36,356 nt of DNA from Streptomyces griseorubiginosus. GTDB lineage: Bacteria > Actinomycetota > Actinomycetes > Streptomycetales > Streptomycetaceae. Shown piece by piece: positions 8,913 to 16,879 of the stretch (its first letter is position 1; each line of letters opens with the position of its first letter). The notes under the pieces were generated by a model that worked only from the letters and a program-made list of their open reading frames with translations, was not told the DNA's origin and made no database searches. Location: positions 1 through 36,356 of the forward strand of contig NZ_WVUG01000057.1 in the NCBI RefSeq assembly GCF_017614965.1, given 5' to 3'. Made by a program: the position numbers and the translations under genes.

Positions 8913-9857
8913 ATGCCCGGAACCGGATCCGGCCCCGTCGTCCGGCTCGACACGACGCAGGCGCCCCCCGGCGCCGCCGTCGACTGGCTGACCGAACACC
9001 GCCCGGAGATCAGGCAGGCGGTCGCCCGCAGCGGAGCCGTCCTGGTGCGCGGACTGCGCCTGGACGACCGGGCGACCGCCGTCGCGGCCGTGGGTCGGGT
9101 CATCGGCGACCCGCTGATCGAACGTGAGGGGTTCGCGCCGCGCGACATCCACGGACAGGGCGTCTACTCCTCCACGCACTGGCCGGCCGACCAGCCCATG
9201 TGCATGCACCACGAGCTCAGTCACGCGCCCTCTGCCCCGCAGCTCATGGCGTTCGCGTGCCTCACCCCGCCGACCGACGGCGGGATCACGGCGATCGCCG
9301 ACAGCCGGGCGGTGCTGCGAGATCTGCCCCCGGACCTCGTCAGCCGGTTCGAGCGCCACGGCTGGCGGCTCACCCGCCACTACAACCCGTTCGTCGGCAT
9401 CGCCTGGCAGGACGCCTTCGGCACCGACGACCCCGCGGTCGTGGACCGTTACTGCGCCGAACACGGCATCGAGGCGCGCTGGGACGCCGATGGCGCGCTG
9501 CGCACGGCGCAGACCCGGCCGGCCGTCGTCCGGCATCCACAGACCGGTGAGCGGTGCTGGTTCAACCAGGTCGCGTTCCTCAACGAGTGGACGATGGCAC
9601 CCGAGGTCCGCGAGTTCCTGACGGCCGAGTTCGGCCCGGAGGGCCTGCCCTTCAACACGTTCTGCGGCGACGGCACCCCCCTCGACCGCGCGAGCGTCGA
9701 CCTCGTCAACGAGGTGTACGAGGCGCACACCGTGCGCGAGCCGTGGCAGCGGGGCGATCTCCTCCTGATCGACAACGTGCGCACGGCGCACAGCCGCGAA
9801 CCCTACCGGGGCGAGCGGGAGATCATCGTGGGCCTCGGCGAACCGTTCCGGCCGTAA
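8913..9857 (+). CDS. Fe(II)/2-oxoglutarate-dependent oxygenase, SyrP/TauD family
   Basis: The protein has 314 residues and belongs to the TauD/TfdA-like oxygenases. The iron-binding facial triad is visible as H99-x-E101 (in MHHELSHAP) and His293 (in RTAHSREP). A nearby arginine (about 299-302) probably binds 2-oxoglutarate. The HxE form and the surrounding sequence resemble SyrP, the aspartate beta-hydroxylase of syringomycin assembly, and related amino-acid hydroxylases. It probably hydroxylates an aspartate-type residue, free or carrier-bound; the substrate is inferred. The ATG has AGAGG about 8 bases upstream and lies 44 bases after the permease gene. It is the last gene of the mutase operon and is followed by a strong terminator. 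Confidence 0.88.
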   Translation: MPGTGSGPVVRLDTTQAPPGAAVDWLTEHRPEIRQAVARSGAVLVRGLRLDDRATAVAAVGRVIGDPLIEREGFAPRDIHGQGVYSSTHWPADQPMCMHHELSHAPSAPQLMAFACLTPPTDGGITAIADSRAVLRDLPPDLVSRFERHGWRLTRHYNPFVGIAWQDAFGTDDPAVVDRYCAEHGIEARWDADGALRTAQTRPAVVRHPQTGERCWFNQVAFLNEWTMAPEVREFLTAEFGPEGLPFNTFCGDGTPLDRASVDLVNEVYEAHTVREPWQRGDLLLIDNVRTAHSREPYRGEREIIVGLGEPFRP

Positions 9858-9873
9858 CGGCGGCACCACGCCG

Positions 9874-9908
9874 AGGGGGCCGCACCCGGAAACCGGGGAC
9901 GGCCCCCT
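9874..9908. terminator. Bidirectional hairpin terminator between convergent operons
   Basis: AGGGGGCCG at 9874-9882 pairs with CGGCCCCCT at 9900-9908, and an inner CCCGG/CCGGG stem encloses an AAA loop. The hairpin fills the 66-base gap between the convergent oxygenase and kinase genes, so it can end transcription from both sides. No long T-tract follows, which is common in actinomycetes. Confidence 0.8.
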
Positions 9909-9923
9909 TCTGTGGCCCTGGGC

Positions 9924-10838
9924 TCAGTGGAAGCTCAGCGTGCGGTACACCGTCACGTTGCCGACGAGTTCCTGGCAGGCCTGCGCGGCGGCGGTGAGCC
10001 GGCTGTGGAAGTGCGGCGCCGAGGTGTCCAGCAGGATCCCCAGCGTGGTACCGCTGTGCCCGACGACCACGCCCAGACCGCCCGCCTCTCGGCAGATGGC
10101 GATCATCGGCTCGAGCGACCACTTGTGCCGCAGCACCTGGTTCATCCGCGCGCTCGCGGTCGCCACCGCGCCCGTCTCGGCCAGGTCCTGCCGGGCCACG
10201 GCGCCGGTGATCCGGTCCAGAAGCCGGACGTACTCCCGCTTGTCCGCGGCAGTGAAGGGCTTGGGGATGTTGTTGAAGTCGACCGTGTCGACGGCGCCGC
10301 CCTCGTCGACGCTGACCACCGCCATCGACGGCAGGGAGCCGAGCCGGGCACGCAGCCGCACGCTGCGGTGGTGGAAGGCCACCACCGACGGGTACAGCAC
10401 GCCGTCGGTCGGTTCGATCCTGGCGAGATACGACTCGATACGCCGAGGCGGCATCGGCTCCTCCAGTGCGTTGGCGACGGCACGGGCCGTCGCCACCAGG
10501 TCCGCGGAGGAGCTGGCCAGCCCCTTGCCCTCGGGCAGCGAGCTGTCGATCCGCAGCACACCGCCCGCGGGCCGCCGGGCGTCATCCATGATCATCGAAG
10601 TGAGTCTCAGGGCCTTCTTCTTGTGCGGCGGCCACACCTCGAGCGCCTCGGTGTGCGGGTCCACCTCGAAACGGGCCACGGCCCACCGGGCGACGGGAAG
10701 GGTGACCAGGAAGTCCCCGTCCGTCTCCGGCAGAACGCCCTGCAGGAGCTCACCGAACGTGCCGAAGGCCGAGCTCACGCCGGTGGCGGCTACCCGGCGG
10801 TAGTCCGCGTGGAGCGCCGTCGTGTCGATCGTCGTCAC
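9924..10838 (-). CDS. GHMP-family kinase, probable L-threonine kinase
   Basis: The protein has 304 residues and carries the GHMP ATP-binding motif SSLPEGKGLASSSADL. The N-terminal SAFGTFGELLQG segment and overall sequence resemble the PduX-type L-threonine kinases. The start is GTG at 10838, with a perfect AGGAGG 6 bases upstream and the NRPS stop 10 bases upstream. The longer ATG frame would lie inside the NRPS gene. In this operon it most likely makes O-phospho-L-threonine, the activated substrate for the PLP enzyme five genes earlier in the transcript, giving 2,3-diaminobutyrate. The substrate is inferred from family and context. It is the last gene of the operon. Confidence 0.85.
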   Translation of the reverse strand: MTTIDTTALHADYRRVAATGVSSAFGTFGELLQGVLPETDGDFLVTLPVARWAVARFEVDPHTEALEVWPPHKKKALRLTSMIMDDARRPAGGVLRIDSSLPEGKGLASSSADLVATARAVANALEEPMPPRRIESYLARIEPTDGVLYPSVVAFHHRSVRLRARLGSLPSMAVVSVDEGGAVDTVDFNNIPKPFTAADKREYVRLLDRITGAVARQDLAETGAVATASARMNQVLRHKWSLEPMIAICREAGGLGVVVGHSGTTLGILLDTSAPHFHSRLTAAAQACQELVGNVTVYRTLSFH

Positions 10839-10848
10839 CCTGGTCCTC

Positions 10849-13800
10849 CTAGTTCCGGTGCTCGGTCCCGGGGCAGCCGGCCCGTACCAGCGCGGCGGTG
10901 TCCGCCGGTCGTGTGCTGACGAAGTAGTGGCCACCCTGGTCCAGTTCATGGAGGGTCACCCGGTCGGAGACCGCCTTCCAGTCCCCGTGTCCCTCGGCGA
11001 AGTGCGCCGTCGAGGCGTCGTCACGGGCGACGACCACCTCGAGCGGGGCGTCGATGCGGTGACTCTCGGAGTCCTCACGGATCCGGATCAGATGGCTGTT
11101 GGCGGTGAGGACGTCGTGCCGGTAGGCCCGCCCCACCACGTCCGCCCGCTCCGGCTTGAGCTCGTCGAGTTCGACGTAGGCGTTGTCGGCGCGCAGCCGG
11201 GAGAGCAGGGCCCGGTTGTCCGCGCCGGATACATCCGCCATCTCCGCGCGCAGCGCGTCGGTGTCCTCCAGCAGCAGGGCGCCCACGAAGACGCGCTCGG
11301 CGGCGCGGCCCGCCTCCTGGAGCAGCCGGGCGGTCTCCAGAGCGGCGGCCGCGCCCGCGCAGTGGCCCCACAGCAGCACGGGCGTGGTGACCCGCTCGGC
11401 GATCTCATCCCGTACCCGCCGGGCGATCTCCGGGATCTCCGCCATCGGCTCCTCGGCACCCGCGAAGTCGTGACCGGGCAGTTCGACACCGAGCACGGCG
11501 ATGCCGTCTGTCTCCAACTCAGCGGCCAGGGAGCGGAAGTTGACGGCGTTGCCACCCGCGTAGGGGAAGCACACCAAGGTCCGGTGGGGGTTCCGGGCCG
11601 CGGCCAGCGGCTGCAACAGCCCGTTCGTGGCCGCTCGTTCACCGCCCCGGTCGTGTTCCGTGAGCACCGTCGCGAGCTCGGCGAGCACGGGGTGGGCGAC
11701 CAGGTCCTTCAGGGACAGTGCCCGGTCCAGCTGGACCAGCAGGCGCACCGCGGCCAGCGAGGTACCGCCGAGCTCGAAGAAGTTGTCGTCCCGGCCGATA
11801 CGCTCCAGCGGCACGCCCAGCACCTGCGCCCACAGCATCGCCAGCCGCTGTTCGGCTGAAGTGCCGGGCGCCGCGTACGTCGCGCCGCCGTGGCCGAGGG
11901 TGCCGGCGAGCCGGACCAGGGCCTTCTTGTCGATCTTGCCGTTCTCGGTGAGCGGAAGCCGCTCCAGCTGGTGGAAGTAGGTCGGGACCATGTACTCGGG
12001 AAGCTGCCGGGCCAGGAAGTCCCGGGCTCGCTCGGTGACCGCCTCCGCACCTGTTTCCGTGCCACTGCCGACGCCGCCGTCCCCACCGCTGAAGAACGCC
12101 ACGAGATTGCGCGGTCCGTCCCCGGAGCCGTCGATGACGACCGCGGCCTCGCGGACGCCCGGCATGCCCAGCAGCTTGTTCTCGATCTCGCCGATCTCGA
12201 TCCGGAAGCCCCGGATCTTCACCTGCTCGTCCCGCCGCCCCAGATACTCGATGCGCCCCTCGGGAAGCCAGCGTCCGAAGTCCCCGGTGCGGTACATCCG
12301 GGTGCCGGGGCGGAAGGGGTCGGGGACGAAGGCCTCCCGGGTGCGTTCATCGTCGTTGATGTAGCCCCGGCCCACGCACACACCGGAGAACGCGATCTCA
12401 CCGGGCGAGCCGAGCGGGACCAGCGCGAGGTTCTCGTCGAGCACATAGGTGTTGACGTTGCGCAGGGAGCGGCCGACGGTGACGAAGTCGCGGTCCGGTA
12501 CCCGGTCCAGCACCTCGTGCATGGTGTCGTCGGACACCTCGGTGGCACCGTAGGCGTTGACCAGTCTGATGTCCGGGTAGAGGGCGAACCACCGTTGCAC
12601 CAGTTCGTACTTGAGGGCCTCTCCGGTGACCGACACCGCGCGCAGCGCCCCGAGCGGGCGGGGGTGCTGTTCCAGGTGGGTGAGGAGCACCTCCAGATAG
12701 CTCGGCACGATCTGGGTGACGGTGACCCGGCCCGTGACGATCTCGTCGACGAAGCCGGCGACGTCGAGCAGGACGTCCGTGTCCACGACGCGCACACTGC
12801 CGCCGACCAGCAGGGGGGCCGCGAACTGCCACAGGGAGATGTCGAAGCACTGCGAGGCGGTCTGCGTGACGACCTCCGCGGCACCGTTCGTCATCTCCAT
12901 GTCGTCGATCTTCATGTGGAGGTGGTTGAGCATGCCGACGTGCTCGCACAGGGCTCCCTTGGGGGCGCCGGTGGAGCCGGAGGTGAAGTAGATGTAGGCG
13001 GCCCGCCCTGGGGCGATCGGAAGGCCGGGGGCCTCGGCGGAGACGTCGGAGGCCTGGATCTCCGGTACGGCCAGGACGTACGGCTCGCGCCCGGTGAGCT
13101 CGCCCGCCAGAGCCACCAGGTCCGCGCTGCCGGGCTCGGTGAGCACGAAGGCACAGTCGCTGCGCCGGAGTTGGGCCGCTACACGGTCTGCGGGAAAGTC
13201 GGGGCGCACCGGGAGATAGACACCCCCGGCCTTGAACACGCCGAGCGCCGCGGCGATCCAGTCGAGGGTGCGGTCCATGACCACCGCGACGACGTCCTCG
13301 GCACGGACTCCCGCCGCCAGCAGCGCGTTGGCGACCCGGTTGGCCGCGCGGTCCAGCTCCCGGTAAGTCAGACGAAGGGGTCCGTGGACGGCGGCCACGG
13401 CGTCCGGCGACTTCCGCACCTGCTCCTCGAAGTGGTCCACGAAGGTGCCGTCGGACAACCCGGCGCGAGGGCCGGCGAGACCGTACAGCTGGGTGTCGGC
13501 CTCCTCGGCGGACAACAGGCTCTGCCGGTGGTGGAGTCCGTGCGGGTCCGCCGCGAGCAGGTGCAGTGCGCGCAGGTGGTATCCCGCCAGGCGACGGGCG
13601 TACCCCTCGTCGAGGTGGGCACGGTCGTACATCAGGCGCAGCGACAGCCCGCCGTGCTCCCGGGTGACGGCGGCCCTCAGGACGACTCCGGAGTCGAGGC
13701 CGTCGGCCTGCGGGCCCGCGCCGATGCCGCCGTCCGGTGCCCCGGTGTCCTGCGCGGCAAGACCCGACAGGTCGAACACCACCTCGGGCCGGCCCTCCGC

Positions 13801-14139
13801 GCGGTGTGCGGCGCCCAACGCGGCACCGGCGCGGTCGGTGAGCTCCGTCCACGTGCCGTCCGCGACCGTCAGGCGCAGCGTCGCCTCCGCCCGGCCCGCC
13901 GACGGCGCCAGACCGATGAGCAGGTCGGGCTCGGACGCCACGGTCGCCATGACCCTGGCATGCGCGGCGAGCAGGACGGCGGGCAGTCCGGCACCCATGA
14001 CGGCGGCGTGCTCCTCCAGCGCCCGGGTGAGCGATGCGGGGAGCTCCTCGCCGTGCTCCGCAACGCCCTGCTTCTCGTCGAGCGGCATGGTCCATCTGGG
14101 GATTGTGGTGTACGTGTGCTGCGTGCGCGGCTCGCTCAT
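10849..14139 (-). CDS. NRPS protein: C-lobe remnant, adenylation, PCP, thioesterase-like hydrolase with Cys nucleophile
   Basis: The protein has 1,096 residues. Residues 1 to about 220 resemble only the C-terminal lobe of a condensation domain and lack HHxxxDG. An adenylation domain follows (about 230-745: YFTSGSTGAPKG, NAYGATE, YRTGDFGRW, NGKIDKK). Then comes a PCP with LGGTSL (Ser794), and a type II thioesterase-like alpha/beta hydrolase (about 850-1,090: FPYAGG, GHCAGA, GGHYF with His1071). The nucleophile position is Cys927, not Ser. My hand alignment to GrsA gives specificity residues D-I-W-Q-S-T-A-D-D-K; the two late acidic residues suggest a basic or diamino substrate, but this is tentative. 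Cys is also the nucleophile in the aminoacyl shuttles SyrC and CmaE. It overlaps the ATP-grasp gene by 4 bases. Likely role: loading one amino acid and handing it in trans to the assembly line. Confidence 0.88.
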   Translation of the reverse strand: MSEPRTQHTYTTIPRWTMPLDEKQGVAEHGEELPASLTRALEEHAAVMGAGLPAVLLAAHARVMATVASEPDLLIGLAPSAGRAEATLRLTVADGTWTELTDRAGAALGAAHRAEGRPEVVFDLSGLAAQDTGAPDGGIGAGPQADGLDSGVVLRAAVTREHGGLSLRLMYDRAHLDEGYARRLAGYHLRALHLLAADPHGLHHRQSLLSAEEADTQLYGLAGPRAGLSDGTFVDHFEEQVRKSPDAVAAVHGPLRLTYRELDRAANRVANALLAAGVRAEDVVAVVMDRTLDWIAAALGVFKAGGVYLPVRPDFPADRVAAQLRRSDCAFVLTEPGSADLVALAGELTGREPYVLAVPEIQASDVSAEAPGLPIAPGRAAYIYFTSGSTGAPKGALCEHVGMLNHLHMKIDDMEMTNGAAEVVTQTASQCFDISLWQFAAPLLVGGSVRVVDTDVLLDVAGFVDEIVTGRVTVTQIVPSYLEVLLTHLEQHPRPLGALRAVSVTGEALKYELVQRWFALYPDIRLVNAYGATEVSDDTMHEVLDRVPDRDFVTVGRSLRNVNTYVLDENLALVPLGSPGEIAFSGVCVGRGYINDDERTREAFVPDPFRPGTRMYRTGDFGRWLPEGRIEYLGRRDEQVKIRGFRIEIGEIENKLLGMPGVREAAVVIDGSGDGPRNLVAFFSGGDGGVGSGTETGAEAVTERARDFLARQLPEYMVPTYFHQLERLPLTENGKIDKKALVRLAGTLGHGGATYAAPGTSAEQRLAMLWAQVLGVPLERIGRDDNFFELGGTSLAAVRLLVQLDRALSLKDLVAHPVLAELATVLTEHDRGGERAATNGLLQPLAAARNPHRTLVCFPYAGGNAVNFRSLAAELETDGIAVLGVELPGHDFAGAEEPMAEIPEIARRVRDEIAERVTTPVLLWGHCAGAAAALETARLLQEAGRAAERVFVGALLLEDTDALRAEMADVSGADNRALLSRLRADNAYVELDELKPERADVVGRAYRHDVLTANSHLIRIREDSESHRIDAPLEVVVARDDASTAHFAEGHGDWKAVSDRVTLHELDQGGHYFVSTRPADTAALVRAGCPGTEHRN

Positions 14140-15410
14140 CGGCCCCCGTTCCCTTCTTCCGGCGTCACCGGCTCGTCCAGCTCGATCCTGATCAGTCGTG
14201 CGGCGGACTCGGCTCGGAAGCCCGCCTGGGCGGTGTCAGGGCCCGTGGCGACCACACACCCCAGGCGGTCCTGGAACGAATGTGTGATCCGCACCTGCCG
14301 GCCGACGGCTGTGCCGGGCGCGGCCACCACGACGCCTGTCGACGCAGCCGCGTCCTCGACTCCGCCGATGGCGGTGACCACTCCCGCGTCGGCCGCCATG
14401 ACGAAGCGCACGGCGGCGTGAGCGGCGGCCCGGGGGCCCGAGGCCGTGATCGGCGCCGTGTCCTGACCCGCGGCCCGGGCGATCACGGCGTCCACCAGGT
14501 CCGTCCCGGTCGCGGCGCGTACGGCGACGGGAATCATTCCGCCGGCGAGCCTCGGGTTGACCTCGATGACCACGGGCCCCTCGGCCGACCGGCGGATCTC
14601 GGTGTGGGCGGCTCCCCAGCCGAGTCCCAGGGCCTTCAGGGCCCGCAGGGCCGTGTCCCCGAGTTCGGCGGCGGTGCCGGGGTCCACGGGAGCGGGAACG
14701 TCGTGGCCCGTCTCCACGAAGTACGGCGCGGGGCCGGTGTGCTTGCCGACGACGGTGACGACGTCTCCGTCGAAGGTCTCGACGGAGAACTCCGGTCCGT
14801 CGATGGCGGCTTCCACGAGGATACGCGGGACGACCGGGTTGCCCCGCTCGTCCGTCGTCCGGCTCAGAAGCCGACGGGCCCAGTCCTCGGTCTCCACCGT
14901 GTCGGCGCACAGCCGTACGCCGTTGGAACCGGAGCCACTCACCGGCTTGAGTATCACCGGGTGGCCGATGGTCTCGGCCACCCGGACCGCCGCGGCCACG
15001 TCGGAGACCGCGGTCCAGGACGGCACGGGCACCCCGTGGTCGGCGAGCGCCGCGCGCTGGAGGTCCTTGGCCCGGCAGCGGGCGATCGCGTCACCGTCGG
15101 CCGTGGGCAGTCCGAGCCGCGCCGCGGCCCGGGCGGCGTCCGCCACGAAGTATTCGGAGCTGGAGGCGATCCCGGCCAGCCCGGCGTCGTCGGCCAGCCC
15201 TTGACAGGCCTCCACCACGGCCGCCAGGTCGGCCGTGTCCAGTACCAAGGTGTCGACGGCGTCCTCGACGACATAGGGGTAGCGGTCGGGGTCCCGGGTC
15301 AGCAGCACCGGCCGCATGCCGCGGGCACGGGCCGCCGCGCAGAACTCGCGTCCCGTACCGGTGGTGTTGCTCTCCAGGAGGGCGAACCACCGTGCCGTGG
15401 TGGTGTTCAT
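14136..15410 (-). CDS. ATP-grasp carboxylate-amine ligase family enzyme
   Basis: This 424-residue ATP-grasp protein shows VILKPVSGSGSNGV (ATP-binding lid) and VIEVNPRLAGGM (magnesium-binding Glu/Asn). The fold activates a carboxylate as acyl phosphate for attack by an amine. The N-terminal part resembles the pre-ATP-grasp domain of amino-acid ligases. It lies between the argininosuccinate-lyase-like gene and the A-PCP-hydrolase gene, overlapping both by 4 bases. ATP-grasp genes often sit beside such lyases in peptide antibiotic clusters, but the simple threonine kinase, PLP, lyase route to diaminobutyrate does not need one. Its substrate is therefore unassigned. Confidence 0.85.
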   Translation of the reverse strand: MNTTTARWFALLESNTTGTGREFCAAARARGMRPVLLTRDPDRYPYVVEDAVDTLVLDTADLAAVVEACQGLADDAGLAGIASSSEYFVADAARAAARLGLPTADGDAIARCRAKDLQRAALADHGVPVPSWTAVSDVAAAVRVAETIGHPVILKPVSGSGSNGVRLCADTVETEDWARRLLSRTTDERGNPVVPRILVEAAIDGPEFSVETFDGDVVTVVGKHTGPAPYFVETGHDVPAPVDPGTAAELGDTALRALKALGLGWGAAHTEIRRSAEGPVVIEVNPRLAGGMIPVAVRAATGTDLVDAVIARAAGQDTAPITASGPRAAAHAAVRFVMAADAGVVTAIGGVEDAAASTGVVVAAPGTAVGRQVRITHSFQDRLGCVVATGPDTAQAGFRAESAARLIRIELDEPVTPEEGNGGR

Positions 15411-16879
15411 ACGGTCCCTCCCTGGTCCGCGCCGGCCACCACGGCGGCGACCGCCGCGTCGAGCTCCGCGGCCGCACGCGCCCGACGGGCCCGGTGCTCC
15501 GCGAGCTGTTCGGCGTGCCCGGTCAGCCGCTGCCGCAGTTCGTGGACGACGCCCTCGCAGGCACCGGGGCCACCGCCCACGTCGTGCGCGGCGACGAGTT
15601 CCGACAGCGCCGGGATCTCCGCGCTCACCTCGGCCCGCAGGCCGTCAGGCAGGGTGATCTTCGTCAGCTCGGACTCGCCGCCTTCGACCGCCTCCCGTAC
15701 GGCGGCGCCGACCACGTGGTGCGCGGTACGGAACGGGACTCCCTGCCGCACCAGGCGATTGGCGATCACCGTGGCCGTGACGAAGCCCTCCCTGGCCCGT
15801 TGTTCCATCCGCCCGCGGTCCGGGCGGGCGCCGCTGACCAGCACCTGGGCGAGAAGCACGGTGTCGCGCACGGCGGCCAGGGCTGGCCAGGCGCCGCCGA
15901 CCGCCTCGGTGCCGACCTCGATGGAGTTGGTGAACGGCGTCGACTTGATGGCGGCGGCCGACGCGGTCCACGCGCCGACGGCGGCGGCCGACTTGGCCTT
16001 CACATGCTCCAGCAGGAACGCGTTGCGCTTCTGCGGCATGGCCGAACTGCCGCCTACGAGCCGCTCGGGGAACTCCACGAAGGCGAACTCCTGTGTGCTC
16101 CACAGCTGGAGGTCGGTCGCGAGCCGGCTCAGTGTGAGCCCCGCGCCGGCCGCCGCCGCGAGGGCACGCAGCAGCGTGTCCCGGCTGGCCACCGCGTCGA
16201 CGGCGTGCAGCGGCGGCCCGTCGAAACCGAGCAGTTCGGCCGTTCGGGAGGGGTCGATGGGCAGGTCCGTGCCGGAGACGGCGCCCGCCCCCAGGGGGCA
16301 TCGGCTCTGCTCGTCGGCAGCGTGCCGGAGCGCGGCGATGTCCCGGTCCAGGGCCGTCGCGATCCCGGCGAGGTAGTAGCCGAAGGTGACGGGCATCGCC
16401 GGCTGGAAGTGGGTGTAGACGGGCATGACCACGTCCTGGTGGGCCCGGGCCCGGGAGAGCAGCACGGCCTGCAGCCGCAGCAGTTCACCGAGCAGGTCCG
16501 TCAGGACCTCACGCAGCCGCATGGCGGTGATGGTCGCCTTGATGTCGTTGCGAGAGCGGCCGGTGTGCAGCTTGCCGCCCACGTCCGCGCCGAGCCGCTC
16601 GATCAGATGGCTCTCGTACATGAGGTAGAGGCCACGCGGTGCCGGACGGTCGTGGAGTTCGGCGAAACCGTCGGCGCGCAGCGCGGTGATGGTGCGCAGG
16701 AGAGTGCCGGCCGCGGTCCGGGGCAGCAGCCTGCACTCGGTGAGCATCACCACGTGCGCGAGGTCGATGGTCGAGGTGTGGCCCAGCTCCTGGCGGACGG
16801 CGTCGGGGCCCGGTTCGCCGTAGACGACGCGGGCGGTCCGGGCGCCGAGCGTGCGGCTGAGCCGGCCCGTGCCGGTCAT
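15407..16879 (-). CDS. Argininosuccinate lyase-like enzyme of the aspartase/fumarase superfamily
   Basis: This 490-residue protein has all three conserved regions of the superfamily: HTGRSRND, THFQPAMPVTFGYYL and the signature loop GGSSAMPQKRN. Superfamily enzymes cleave a C-N bond and release fumarate. Being wedged between a PLP enzyme and an ATP-grasp gene in a coupled operon, it is unlikely to serve arginine synthesis. The likely substrate is an aspartate adduct of a diamino acid, made by the PLP enzyme from phosphothreonine and aspartate; cleavage would give fumarate and 2,3-diaminobutyrate. This follows the proposal for uridyl-peptide and friulimicin-type clusters and is inferred here. 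Start and stop overlap the neighbours by 4 bases. Confidence 0.9.
   Translation of the reverse strand: MTGTGRLSRTLGARTARVVYGEPGPDAVRQELGHTSTIDLAHVVMLTECRLLPRTAAGTLLRTITALRADGFAELHDRPAPRGLYLMYESHLIERLGADVGGKLHTGRSRNDIKATITAMRLREVLTDLLGELLRLQAVLLSRARAHQDVVMPVYTHFQPAMPVTFGYYLAGIATALDRDIAALRHAADEQSRCPLGAGAVSGTDLPIDPSRTAELLGFDGPPLHAVDAVASRDTLLRALAAAAGAGLTLSRLATDLQLWSTQEFAFVEFPERLVGGSSAMPQKRNAFLLEHVKAKSAAAVGAWTASAAAIKSTPFTNSIEVGTEAVGGAWPALAAVRDTVLLAQVLVSGARPDRGRMEQRAREGFVTATVIANRLVRQGVPFRTAHHVVGAAVREAVEGGESELTKITLPDGLRAEVSAEIPALSELVAAHDVGGGPGACEGVVHELRQRLTGHAEQLAEHRARRARAAAELDAAVAAVVAGADQGGTV

Noticed and set aside
10849..11600. C-terminal hydrolase as the macrocyclising or release thioesterase of the lipopeptide.
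   Set aside because: It is of the type II (FPYAGG) kind with Cys in place of Ser and sits on a stand-alone A-PCP protein in a precursor operon, so a shuttle or editing role fits better; not fully excluded.
15407..16879. Housekeeping argininosuccinate lyase (argH).
   Set aside because: No argG or other arginine genes are adjacent, and it is translationally coupled to PLP, ATP-grasp and NRPS genes.
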